From assembly GCA_003538625.1 (NCBI GenBank), contig DPRR01000014.1:70658-134657 (forward strand): DNA of 64,000 nucleotides, read 5' to 3'. Below the pieces are notes generated by a model, which was not told where the DNA came from, ran no database searches, and worked only from the letters and a program-made list of their open reading frames with translations. Source of the DNA: Ignavibacteriales bacterium (GTDB taxonomy: Bacteria; Bacteroidota; Ignavibacteria; Ignavibacteriales; Ignavibacteriaceae). A program made the position numbers and the translations under genes. Of this stretch, positions 44,933 through 53,409 are shown piece by piece. Positions within the stretch are counted from its first letter, which is position 1. Each line of letters opens with the position of its first letter.

Positions 44933-46660
44933 ATGCAAAATAAAGATGTATTAAATCTTTCATTAGAAAAAGCAACTTTTAGCGTAGTAGATGTTGAGAC
45001 TACAGGTTTATCCGCAAACAAAAACAGAATTATAGAGATTGCCCTTGTAAAGATTGAAAATTTAAAAATAACTGACAGACTTCATTACCTGATTAATCCT
45101 CAGACTTATATTCCACCATTTATAACATCTTTAACAGGAATAAGTAATGACGATATAGTTGGCGCACCTGTTTTTGCAAACATAGTTGATGAGATAATTA
45201 ATTTTACTGATAATACAATTTTAGCGGCTCACAATTTCCCTTTTGATTCATCTTTTCTAAACTCTGAATTTATGATTAGTGGAAGAGAATTTATAAATGA
45301 GCACTCCTGCTGTACTTTAAAGCTTGCAAGAAATATTTATCCAAACTTAAAAAGCAAATCTCTTTCCTCCGTTGCTCAATCATTAAATTTAAGGAATAAT
45401 AATGCTCATCGCGCTTTAGGAGATGCAGAAATAACTGCTAAAGTACTGTTAAAGATGATAAAAGAACTTCAAAACAGTGATAAAATTAAGACTGTTGGAG
45501 AATTACTTTCTTATCAAAAAGGAATTTCTGAATCACCTTTAATAAATGTTAAGAAAGAGCTGCAGGAGGATTTTAGGGCATTGCCTCATGCTTCCGGAAT
45601 TTATTATTTCACAAATAAAAAAGATGAAATAATTTATGTTGGTAAAGCAAAATCAATCCGAGAAAGAGTTAAAACTTATTTTTCTCCCTCAGCTCCGCGA
45701 AAAGCACAAAAGATTATTAAGCAAGCAGCAAGGCTAAAACATGTAATAACAAACAGTGAATTAACAGCTTTACTTACTGAGGCTGAGACTATAAAACTTT
45801 TAGAACCGAAACATAATTCGCAGTTAAAAAAATTTGGCAATAAATATTTTATAAAAATTACAAAAACTCACGAAGCACCCAGAATTGAACTTACCAATCA
45901 TTTTGATTTTGATGGCAATGACTATTTCGGTTTGTTTATTTCAAGAAGAAAAGCAGATGAGATTATTGAGTTTATAAATAAAGCTTTTGGTGTCAGAGAA
46001 TGTTCAGATAAAGATTTTAATAAAGGCAAAACGTGCTTTTTGTATGATATTCATAGATGTACTGGTCCATGCGTAAACGAACCACTTAATAAAAGTAAGC
46101 ATAATAGTGAACTGGAAAAAGTTTATGAGTTTCTTTATGGAAAAAATCAATTTGCCCTGGATAGATTGTTAAATAAAATGAAAGAATTTTCTGCTAAAGA
46201 AAAATATGAACAGGCTGCTGAAGTAAAATTACTGATCGATTTTATTTTAGATCAAACTCATAAATCTTCAATATTAGCTGAACCTGTAAATAGTGCGAAT
46301 GTGCTTTTTGAAATAAATTCAAGATTTGAAAATGATTATGTCTTAATGATTGAGGGAAAGTTTTATATTAAAAAATATTTGCATAATCATAAGGATACTT
46401 TTGAGCAGGCATTGGATGATTTCTATAACAATACAATTAATAATGAATCAAATCCTACGGATGAAGATCTTGAGAAAATGAAGATTACTCTAAATTGGTT
46501 GGTAAAAAACAGGAATCAGGTTAGAAGTTTTTATCTAAAGGAATATTTATCAAAAGCAGAATTGTATGAAAACGTTTCTAAGTATTCTGATAATATCTAT
46601 TCCACCAGAGAAAATGTAATTCAGGTTAAAGAAGATCCCAAATATGATTATGATTTTTAG
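44933..46660 (+). CDS. Exonuclease/GIY-YIG endonuclease fusion (DnaQ-like plus UvrC N-terminal)
   Basis: 575 residues. Residues about 10-180 are a DnaQ/DEDDh exonuclease (FSVVDVETTGLSANKNRIIE, HNFPFDSSFLNSE, NAHRALGDAEITA). Residues about 215-300 are a GIY-YIG nuclease as in UvrC and Cho (HASGIYYFTNKKDEIIYVGK, then SIRERVKTYF), followed by a UvrC-like cysteine region (CFLYDIHRCTGPCVNEP) and a UvrBC-type helical segment (AAEVKLLIDFILDQ). There is no C-terminal RNase H-like UvrC half. This fusion is a known type in several bacteria, likely for DNA repair alongside UvrABC, making incisions with only the N-terminal nuclease as Cho does. Confidence 0.9.
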   Translation: MQNKDVLNLSLEKATFSVVDVETTGLSANKNRIIEIALVKIENLKITDRLHYLINPQTYIPPFITSLTGISNDDIVGAPVFANIVDEIINFTDNTILAAHNFPFDSSFLNSEFMISGREFINEHSCCTLKLARNIYPNLKSKSLSSVAQSLNLRNNNAHRALGDAEITAKVLLKMIKELQNSDKIKTVGELLSYQKGISESPLINVKKELQEDFRALPHASGIYYFTNKKDEIIYVGKAKSIRERVKTYFSPSAPRKAQKIIKQAARLKHVITNSELTALLTEAETIKLLEPKHNSQLKKFGNKYFIKITKTHEAPRIELTNHFDFDGNDYFGLFISRRKADEIIEFINKAFGVRECSDKDFNKGKTCFLYDIHRCTGPCVNEPLNKSKHNSELEKVYEFLYGKNQFALDRLLNKMKEFSAKEKYEQAAEVKLLIDFILDQTHKSSILAEPVNSANVLFEINSRFENDYVLMIEGKFYIKKYLHNHKDTFEQALDDFYNNTINNESNPTDEDLEKMKITLNWLVKNRNQVRSFYLKEYLSKAELYENVSKYSDNIYSTRENVIQVKEDPKYDYDF

Positions 46661-46663
46661 TAT

Positions 46664-47455
46664 ATGAGTAGAAATGACATAGAAATAGAAGCGATTCTTC
46701 AGGATAGAGTTCACGGTTCAACTGAACTGTTAAATTTAATATACAAGCACTTCTTAAAACATCAGAACAATATTGAACAAATCAAAAAAGACTTGATCAG
46801 ATTTCAAAAACAATTTTCACACTTTCCTGTTATAGTTAACTTTACAAAAGATATTGAAAAGATTGTAAATGGTAAGAAACGAATTTCTCTACATCAATAT
46901 CTTATGAGTTTTTGGGAACAGGTTGAACTAGTATATCAAAGAATTTTCGATTCAGGCAGAAGTCAATTATTGGGCTGCAATACAGTTCTAACTATTTCAC
47001 ATAGTAAAACACTTATTAAAATATTTGCAATCTGGAAAAAATTATCACCAAATTTAAAAGTTATTATAAGCGAATCACGTCCTGAAAATGAAGGCATCCT
47101 GATGGCAAAAGAACTTTTAAAATTAGGGATTGATTGTGAGATTATTACTGAAGCAATGACCGGATCAGTAATTAAGGTGGTCGATGCCGTTATCCTGGGT
47201 GCTGATCAGATTTTGGAAAATGGTAACATTGTAAATAAAACAGGAAGCAGATTACTGGCAGTTTTAGCAAAACATCACCACCTTCCCGTCTATGTATTAG
47301 CTTCTTCCGTTAAAAGATTGAAGAAAAAAAGAGTACCTGCAGAAAAAATAAAAATTAAAAAAAATAATAAATCAAGAAATAAATTAATAAAGTTCAGATT
47401 TGATGTATTTGAAGAAGTTGAAAAAAATTTAATTACAAAAGTATTTACCGATTAA
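46664..47455 (+). CDS. eIF-2B/ribose-bisphosphate-isomerase-like protein
   Basis: 263 residues starting three bases after the exonuclease fusion. The C-terminal part has the IF-2B signature: LTISHSKTLIKIF, IISESRPENEGILMAKEL, VDAVILGADQILENGNIVNKTG and LLAVLAKHHHLPVYVLASS. Related bacterial proteins are MtnA-like or ribose-1,5-bisphosphate isomerases, but the protein is shorter than MtnA and the conserved catalytic Cys of MtnA is not obvious. Function is therefore only assigned to the fold. Adjacent transcription with the nuclease suggests a shared transcript rather than a shared pathway. Confidence 0.8.
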   Translation: MSRNDIEIEAILQDRVHGSTELLNLIYKHFLKHQNNIEQIKKDLIRFQKQFSHFPVIVNFTKDIEKIVNGKKRISLHQYLMSFWEQVELVYQRIFDSGRSQLLGCNTVLTISHSKTLIKIFAIWKKLSPNLKVIISESRPENEGILMAKELLKLGIDCEIITEAMTGSVIKVVDAVILGADQILENGNIVNKTGSRLLAVLAKHHHLPVYVLASSVKRLKKKRVPAEKIKIKKNNKSRNKLIKFRFDVFEEVEKNLITKVFTD

Positions 47456-48804
47456 ATTTCAATTATGTGTTTACTTTTATAATTAAATCTTAAAGTCAAT
47501 AGAATCGCAGATGCCGTAAGTCCAATTAGTAATCCAATCCATACTCCTTGCACACCAAGTTTAAAAATAAATGCCAGCACGTATGCAATGGGAAGACTTA
47601 TCACCCAGTAAGCGATAAAAGTAATTATTGTAGGACCTTTAACATCCGTTAATCCTCTTAAAACGCCAATACCAACAGCCTGAGTTCCATCGGATAATTG
47701 AAACAGCGCTGCAATGATGATTAACCGGGAAGCTATTGATATTACTGCCTCATCATCAATATATAATCTGGGTAAAAAATTATTTAATAGGATAAATGTC
47801 AATCCTGCAAGCGACATAATTGAAGCACCTAATACAATTCCGGTAAATCCGGCTTTTCGGATTTTGGAGATGTTTTTTTCACCCATTGCATTGCCAACCC
47901 TTATACTTGCGGCTTGCGAAATACCCAACACACCCATAAAAGAAATAGACGCAAGATTTATTGCAATTTGATGCGCAGCCAGCTCATTCGCACCAATCCA
48001 GCCAATCATTATAACGGCAAAAGAAAATGCACCCACTTCAAAGAAGTACTGGAAACCGCTTGGCAGACCTAAACGCAGTATTTTTTTAATTACAGGGAAA
48101 TTTATTCCGCGAAAATTAAAAGTCACATCATACTGTTTAAACTTTTCATTTTTCATAACATAAAACATAATTACCATTGCCATAAAAACACGTGAACAAA
48201 AAGTTGCCCATGCTGCACCGGCAAGACCAAGTTTCGGGAATCCGAGTTCACCAAATATCAACACCCAATTTGCAAATCCGTTTATTATGTTAGCTAGAAT
48301 TGCAATAACCATAGCGGGTTTCATTACTGATAATCCCTCGATAAATTGTTTATAGGTTTGATAAATCATTAGAGGCAGGGCTGATAATCCTACAATACTC
48401 ATATAAACAATTGTAAGGTCAATTACTTCGGGTGGTTGATTAAGATTGTGAATGAAGTTAACGCCTAAGAGAATTATTCCTATCATAATAACTGACAGAA
48501 AAACATTAACCATTAAGGATTGTCTGAAATAAATTCCACATTCAGAATAACGCTTTCCGCCAACTAGTATGGCAACAAGCGGACTTATGACGATTGAACA
48601 ACCAATTCCAATAATTAGTATAATAAAAATTAAACTGTTGCCAAGTGATGCTGCAGCAAGCGGAACAGAACCTAACCTGCCTACCATAACACTATCTACA
48701 ACTCCCATCATAATTATTCCAAGCTGACCTATTATGACAGGATATGCAAGGGTCAAAGTCTTGACCATTTCTTGTTTAATTGATATAAAATTTCGTGTTA
48801 GCAT
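47452..48804 (-). CDS. MATE-family efflux transporter
   Basis: 450 residues with twelve membrane segments. Typical MATE stretches: TLAYPVIIGQLGIIMMGVVD, SVMVGRLGSVPLAAASLGNS, and GISQAASIRVGNAMGEKN in the second half. MATE proteins export cationic drugs and metabolites using Na+ or H+. It has no regulator beside it. The stop overlaps the convergent IF-2B-like gene by four bases. No ribosome binding site is evident before the ATG at 48804. Confidence 0.92.
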   Translation of the reverse strand: MLTRNFISIKQEMVKTLTLAYPVIIGQLGIIMMGVVDSVMVGRLGSVPLAAASLGNSLIFIILIIGIGCSIVISPLVAILVGGKRYSECGIYFRQSLMVNVFLSVIMIGIILLGVNFIHNLNQPPEVIDLTIVYMSIVGLSALPLMIYQTYKQFIEGLSVMKPAMVIAILANIINGFANWVLIFGELGFPKLGLAGAAWATFCSRVFMAMVIMFYVMKNEKFKQYDVTFNFRGINFPVIKKILRLGLPSGFQYFFEVGAFSFAVIMIGWIGANELAAHQIAINLASISFMGVLGISQAASIRVGNAMGEKNISKIRKAGFTGIVLGASIMSLAGLTFILLNNFLPRLYIDDEAVISIASRLIIIAALFQLSDGTQAVGIGVLRGLTDVKGPTIITFIAYWVISLPIAYVLAFIFKLGVQGVWIGLLIGLTASAILLTLRFNYKSKHIIEI

Positions 48805-48869
48805 TATTTTTTAAATTTAATTTTATAAAATAGTTTGATCAGCTTACTTATGAAACATTATTCCAAAAT

Positions 48870-48895
48870 AAAACCCGATCTTTCGACCGGGCTTT
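48870..48895 (-). terminator. Rho-independent terminator
   Basis: Stem from GCCCGGTCG to ATCGGGT on the minus strand, with a short loop and one mismatch, is followed by TTTTATTTT. It lies after the HEAT-repeat gene stop at 48938. Confidence 0.75.
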
Positions 48896-48937
48896 CAACC
48901 AACCAGGAGTAACTATGAGGACGTAGAAAATAGCAGT

Positions 48938-49342
48938 TTAGAAATTATTTTTAGATAAATAATCCTGATAAAATATTGCACACATTTTTTTTACACGATC
49001 ACTTTTATCAAATTTTATTGCCTGTTTGACAGCAAAAATTCCTCGTGCATCTTTGATTTTTGATAATGATAACGCAGCCATAATCCTTGCTTCATCATTT
49101 TTATCATTATGTAGAATCCTTAATAAAGGAATTACCGACTCTTTAGATTTTAGATCACCTAAAAAGTAAGCGGAACTGTATTTCAAACCTTCATTATTGG
49201 AATTGATTCCATTTAAAAGATTAGTAACAATCAAATCTCGTTTTAAAGCTGCCTTCTTAGCAGGGAAAGGATTTCCAAAAGAAATTGAAGAAAGTAATAA
49301 AACCAATAATACTAATGCACTAACAATTGATCTGTTTTTCAT
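48938..49342 (-). CDS. Small exported HEAT-repeat protein
   Basis: 134 residues with a very strong GAGGAGG site before ATG 49342. A signal peptide of about 23 residues (SSISFGNPFP) precedes three short alpha-helical repeats: GLKYSSAYFLGDLKSKESVI, DEARIMAALSLSKIKDARGI, AIKFDKSDRVKKMCAIFY. HEAT-like repeats bind partner proteins. Neither family assignment nor partner is clear. It ends in an intrinsic terminator and looks monocistronic. Confidence 0.75.
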   Translation of the reverse strand: MKNRSIVSALVLLVLLLSSISFGNPFPAKKAALKRDLIVTNLLNGINSNNEGLKYSSAYFLGDLKSKESVIPLLRILHNDKNDEARIMAALSLSKIKDARGIFAVKQAIKFDKSDRVKKMCAIFYQDYLSKNNF

Positions 49343-49484
49343 TGTGTTGCCTCCTCAATAAAAATAATTTTTGCCTCTGATCGAATTATAGCATTTAAAG
49401 TAAGGCTTGTAAAACTAATATGGATGGATGGCTAGTTAAGGTGATAAGTAGAAGACAATTGTAAATAAATAGTTTGCCTTAAAA

Positions 49485-49700
49485 TTATCTTAAAGCGTTA
49501 AACTGGGTGAAGTTGTAATTGTTTGTGGCAGTAATTGATTCAATCTCTTTAATAGAGAGTCTTGTATCTTTTTTCTCGTATACTTGAGCTATTACATTTT
49601 GATCGCTAGAATTTGAGGAACTAAATAAAACATTTGCTGTTCCTGCTAGTCCTGCAAATAAAAATATTGTTAGAATAAATGTTATTATAATTCGAAACAT
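49485..49700 (-). CDS. Very small membrane or exported protein
   Basis: 71 residues from ATG 49700; an in-frame start 48 bases further up would add a hydrophilic stretch before the hydrophobic segment (RIIITFILTIFLFAGLAGTA) and is less likely. The rest (SNSSDQNVIAQVYEKKDTR, ESITATNNYNFTQFNALR) has no known domain. It may be a one-helix membrane peptide or an exported small protein. Coding potential is only moderate. Confidence 0.45.
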   Translation of the reverse strand: MFRIIITFILTIFLFAGLAGTANVLFSSSNSSDQNVIAQVYEKKDTRLSIKEIESITATNNYNFTQFNALR

Positions 49701-49884
49701 AGTTAACTTTTCTTTATTGTTGTTTTGCTCTGCTGCCAAATTGATCAATATTATTCATAAATGCAACAGCTACTTCAAAGAATTATTGATCAATCTGGTT
49801 ACATATTCTAAATTAATGTTAAATATTTAGATTTGTTAAGTAATTTTGTTCAATAAATTTCTATTTTTTAATAAGAATTGCCAA

Positions 49885-50925
49885 ATGAAAAATAAATATT
49901 CTCCAAACATAGATGCGTTTTTAAGCACGCTGCAAAATAATAATGCAAATTATTTCCCACTTGCCGAACTTGGAGTGCACCCAAAAATTAAGGAACAATT
50001 CTTATCAAATAAAATTACTGCTCTGGATGATGAAATTGAATTTTGGTACAAAGCAGGATACGACTACATAAAGCTTCAACCAATTGCTGATTTTAATCCA
50101 ATGAAAATTGGTCTGGGTGAAAATGTTTCTTATAATGATGATGGAACAATTTTCAGAAAATGGGCTTCAGAAAACAATGGAGTGATATCAAATTTTGATG
50201 ATTTTGAAAAGTATAAATTCCCATCTGCAAAGGATTTTGATTACTCTAATTTTGAAAAGGTAAAAGCATTATTACCGGACGGGATGGGTGTTGTAGGTCA
50301 GTATGGCGATATTTTTACAATGACATGGGAGATGATGGGATTTGAATCATTCTCTATGGCCTTGTTTGAAAATGAAGAGCTGATAAAAGTACTGAATGAT
50401 AAATTAGGCAATCTTGTTTTAAGTATGTTTGAGTATCTTTCTGATTCAGATGCGGTGGATGCGATTTGGTACAGCGATGACATTGCGTATACAAATAGTC
50501 TTTTGGTTTCGCCTGATGTACTTGATAAATATTTTTTCCCGTGGTTAAAAAAAATTGGTGAAATGGCTAAAAGAAAAAATAAACCATTTATTTATCACAC
50601 AGATGGAATTCTGTATGACGTAATGGAAAAAATTATTTCTTGTGGCGTTAATGCTATTCATCCTATCGAACCAAAAGCGATGGACATTGGAGAAGTGAAG
50701 CAGAGATTTGGGAATCAATTATGCCTTATTGGAAATATTGACGTCGATTTACTTTCCAGAGGATCTGTTGATGAAATCAGAAAAAATGTAATTGATAATA
50801 TTGAGAAAGCCGGTTACAATGGCGGCTATTGCGTTGGATCTGGCAACTCAATTCCGGAATATGTAAAGCTAGAAAATTATATTTCGATGATTGAGACAGT
50901 AAAAGAAATTAATTCCAAACTATAA
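49885..50925 (+). CDS. Uroporphyrinogen decarboxylase-like methyltransferase (MtaA/CmuA group)
   Basis: 346 residues from ATG 49885; a TTG 39 bases upstream is in frame but less typical. The UroD-like barrel is recognisable (YDYIKLQPIADFNP near 50, TMTWEMMGFESFSM, IWYSDDIAYTNSLLVSPDVL, FIYHTDGILYDVMEKIISCGV). True HemE signatures for porphyrin decarboxylation are lacking, and its setting beside corrinoid genes points to a methyl-corrinoid methyltransferase. The zinc motif reads YHTDG rather than HxC seen in MtaA, so the methyl donor is uncertain. It converges with the homocysteine methyltransferase gene with nine bases between the stops. Confidence 0.8.
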   Translation: MKNKYSPNIDAFLSTLQNNNANYFPLAELGVHPKIKEQFLSNKITALDDEIEFWYKAGYDYIKLQPIADFNPMKIGLGENVSYNDDGTIFRKWASENNGVISNFDDFEKYKFPSAKDFDYSNFEKVKALLPDGMGVVGQYGDIFTMTWEMMGFESFSMALFENEELIKVLNDKLGNLVLSMFEYLSDSDAVDAIWYSDDIAYTNSLLVSPDVLDKYFFPWLKKIGEMAKRKNKPFIYHTDGILYDVMEKIISCGVNAIHPIEPKAMDIGEVKQRFGNQLCLIGNIDVDLLSRGSVDEIRKNVIDNIEKAGYNGGYCVGSGNSIPEYVKLENYISMIETVKEINSKL

Positions 50926-50934
50926 CTATATTTT

Positions 50935-51837
50935 TTAGTTACTAATTTTCCTTTGATTGTAAGCGGTTACAATTTCTGAAATAACTTTAATATGTTCAGG
51001 TGTTGTTCCACAGCAGCCTCCAATAATATTAGCACCTGCCTCGATTATTTTGGGAATGATCGATTTAATTTTTTCAGGAGTTTGAGAATAAATTAACTCA
51101 TCATTTTCAAAAACGGGTAGTCCGGCATTTGCCTGGATAATAATCGGGATGGTAGCAGAAACACTCCTGATATTTTGAACAATTTTAGGCATATCCTCAT
51201 AACCAAATCCACAATTTGCTCCAACGATATCAGCTCCATAATTTATAAGGGATTCGGTCATTTGTTGAGGAGCAACTCCCATCAATGATTTAAATTCGTC
51301 CCCCGATTTATCAAAAGTAAATGTACAAATAATTTCCAGTGATGTGTTTTCTTTTACCGCTTTTATCGCCAGTTCAGCTTCATCTAAAGCATAAAATGTT
51401 TCGATGCAAACTGCATCAGCTCCGCCTTTTTCAAAAGCTATAGATTGCTGTTTAAATGTATTGTATAACTCTTCTTCAGTAACATCACCCATAATTAAAA
51501 ATTTACCCGTTGGTCCGATAGAAGCCATCACCAGTTTATCTAAGCCTGCAGCTCTTCTGGAAATCTCTGCCGCTGTCTGACAAATTTCAGAAAGCTTTTC
51601 TTGAAAATCGTACATCTTTAACTTAAAATAATTTGCACCGAAACTATTAGTAGAAATAATATCCGAACCAGCCAGGACATAACTTTTTGCGATCTCAAAT
51701 ACATCTTCCTGATGAGTAAGATTCCACTCTTCCGGGCAGGAGCCGGTTATTAAACCTTTCTTAAATAGATACGTACCCCACGCACCGTCTGAAGTGAGTA
51801 TTCTTCCATTCTTAACTAGATCTGAAATTTTATGCAT
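50935..51837 (-). CDS. Homocysteine S-methyltransferase domain protein (MetH-N type)
   Basis: 300 residues from ATG 51837 (GGGAAAG site); an in-frame start at 51900 lies inside the neighbour and is disfavoured. The barrel begins DGAWGTYLFKKGL and contains SILSTNSFGAN-type (DIISTNSFGANYFKL) and VGANCGFGYEDM segments, ending in GGCCGTTPEHIKVI with the paired cysteines that bind catalytic zinc with the earlier one. This corresponds to the N-terminal Hcy-binding module of MetH, standing alone here. It overlaps the reactivation-domain gene by eight bases. It should transfer a corrinoid-bound methyl group to homocysteine to make methionine. Confidence 0.9.
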   Translation of the reverse strand: MHKISDLVKNGRILTSDGAWGTYLFKKGLITGSCPEEWNLTHQEDVFEIAKSYVLAGSDIISTNSFGANYFKLKMYDFQEKLSEICQTAAEISRRAAGLDKLVMASIGPTGKFLIMGDVTEEELYNTFKQQSIAFEKGGADAVCIETFYALDEAELAIKAVKENTSLEIICTFTFDKSGDEFKSLMGVAPQQMTESLINYGADIVGANCGFGYEDMPKIVQNIRSVSATIPIIIQANAGLPVFENDELIYSQTPEKIKSIIPKIIEAGANIIGGCCGTTPEHIKVISEIVTAYNQRKISN

Positions 51838-52549
51838 TTCTTTCCCGCTTGTAACAAAAATCAATATCGCAGATTGAACATTGATAATCTTTTTTTTCAA
51901 CCTGCTTCCCTACTCCAATAACAGCACTAACTGATTTAATTGGTGTCATAAGCGAATCCGAATTAACCGAGACACCGCAAAACATTGAAGGAAGAAGTGA
52001 AAACAAATTCTGCTGATCAGACACACTCCATCCGCAATAACCCGGACTGTATCGGTTAGTAGCCTTAAGCTCAATTTCTTCCAAATCATCTTCCAAAAAT
52101 TTTTCCGTTTTATCGGCAAGCTGCTCAACTAACTCTGATGCTATTTTGTCAATTAAGTATCCTTTAAGCATTTCATTATTATCCATAAAATGTCTTGACC
52201 AGTTTTCAATCTCTTTGCCGATAGAAGCGACAAGAAAAGATATTGATTCAGATTTTTTTAAGGATGAATAAATAATTTTTCCGCAATTAAATAACCTGTT
52301 ATCAATTATAAATTTATTGTTATCCAATATTACTTTTCTGGGATTAAATATTTTGTAACCGCTGTGTAATTTAACTTTACCGGGTAATTCATTTAAAATA
52401 TATTTTACAGATTCTTCAACCGTTTCGGGAACAGTATCATCATTATATCCCAACAACTCAATTATCTTATTTTCATTGATTGAACAATCGTTATAATCGA
52501 TTTGAAAATCTTTCAGGATTGATTGTTTTAAAGAGATAATACTATCCAT
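51830..52549 (-). CDS. MetH-type reactivation (activation) domain protein
   Basis: 239 residues from ATG 52549; a GTG at 52558 overlaps the preceding stop (GTGA) and is an alternative. The diagnostic motif RYSPGYCGWSVSDQQNLF of the vitamin B12-dependent methionine synthase activation domain is near residue 180. In MetH this domain binds SAM and reductively remethylates oxidised cobalamin. As a free protein it would service the adjacent corrinoid protein. A C-terminal cysteine pair (QCSICDIDFCYK) is an unusual addition. Between corrinoid protein and homocysteine methyltransferase in the operon. Confidence 0.88.
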   Translation of the reverse strand: MDSIISLKQSILKDFQIDYNDCSINENKIIELLGYNDDTVPETVEESVKYILNELPGKVKLHSGYKIFNPRKVILDNNKFIIDNRLFNCGKIIYSSLKKSESISFLVASIGKEIENWSRHFMDNNEMLKGYLIDKIASELVEQLADKTEKFLEDDLEEIELKATNRYSPGYCGWSVSDQQNLFSLLPSMFCGVSVNSDSLMTPIKSVSAVIGVGKQVEKKDYQCSICDIDFCYKRERNA

Positions 52550-52554
52550 AAAAA

Positions 52555-53226
52555 TCACAAAATAATTTTTTGATTTAAAAAATCAAGCATTCCCTGTGGA
52601 TCTGAAAAATACGCATCTGCATTTATAGAATCCGCAAATTCCTTTGTAAGTGGAGCACCTCCAACAATAACTATCACATCGTTTGTTTCTGTTTTTATTC
52701 GATGGACTATCTCTTTCATATTTTGCATAGTAGTAGTTAATAAAGCACTTAATCCAACAACCTTTACAGATTCAGAATTAATTGAATTAATAAATTTTTC
52801 AGCAGAAACATTAGTACCTAAATCTATCACCTGCCATCCTCCGCCTTCTAATACCATCTTTACAATATTTTTACCAATATCGTGCAGGTCGCCGGATACT
52901 GTACCCATTATTACTTTACCCTTGTAAGAAATTTCACCGGAATGGAAATACGGTTTGAGCAGTTCCATTGCACTGCTCATTGCTTTAGCAGAGATAAGAA
53001 CTTCAGGAAGAAAAATTTTTCCATTTTTAAATTTTTCACCAACTATCTTCATCCCGGGTAAGAACCCGGAATTTAAAACATCTTTAGCAGAAATGCCCTG
53101 ATCCAGAGCCTGCCGGGTCAGTTCAATTGCACCCGGTAAATCCTTCATATCTGCGGGGTAGTTTGAAACTTTGTTTACCTTACCTCTTTCGATGCATAGA
53201 CTGAGTTGTTGAAGAATATTTTCCAT
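52555..53226 (-). CDS. Corrinoid (B12)-binding protein
   Basis: 223 residues. N-terminal helical cap (about 1-90, PGAIELTRQALDQGI, IFLPEVLISAKAMSSAMELL) and the Rossmann B12 domain (about 102-223) with the cobalt-ligating motif SGDLHDIGKN (His115), GLSALLTTTM (158-167) and VVGGAPLT (188-194). This matches MtbC/MtaC-type and MetH-B12 modules. It carries the methyl group between donor and acceptor methyltransferases. First gene of the minus-strand operon, with the reactivation and homocysteine-methyltransferase genes behind it. Confidence 0.93.
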   Translation of the reverse strand: MENILQQLSLCIERGKVNKVSNYPADMKDLPGAIELTRQALDQGISAKDVLNSGFLPGMKIVGEKFKNGKIFLPEVLISAKAMSSAMELLKPYFHSGEISYKGKVIMGTVSGDLHDIGKNIVKMVLEGGGWQVIDLGTNVSAEKFINSINSESVKVVGLSALLTTTMQNMKEIVHRIKTETNDVIVIVGGAPLTKEFADSINADAYFSDPQGMLDFLNQKIIL

Positions 53227-53409
53227 TTAAAATTTATCTGATAAATGTGGTTTTTATACAAAGTAAAAATAAACATTAGCTGTGATATACAGAATTATTT
53301 ATCGGGATAATTGTTCCTTTTAAAAAACTTATTTATGTTCACTCATAAATTATTCTTTAGATTTTATTCTTAGGTAAAACTATTTTCATCATAAATAAAA
53401 TCCTGCCTT

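Noticed and set aside
49885..50925. Heme-pathway uroporphyrinogen decarboxylase
   Set aside because: The classic HemE N-terminal signatures are absent and the neighbours are corrinoid methyl-transfer genes.
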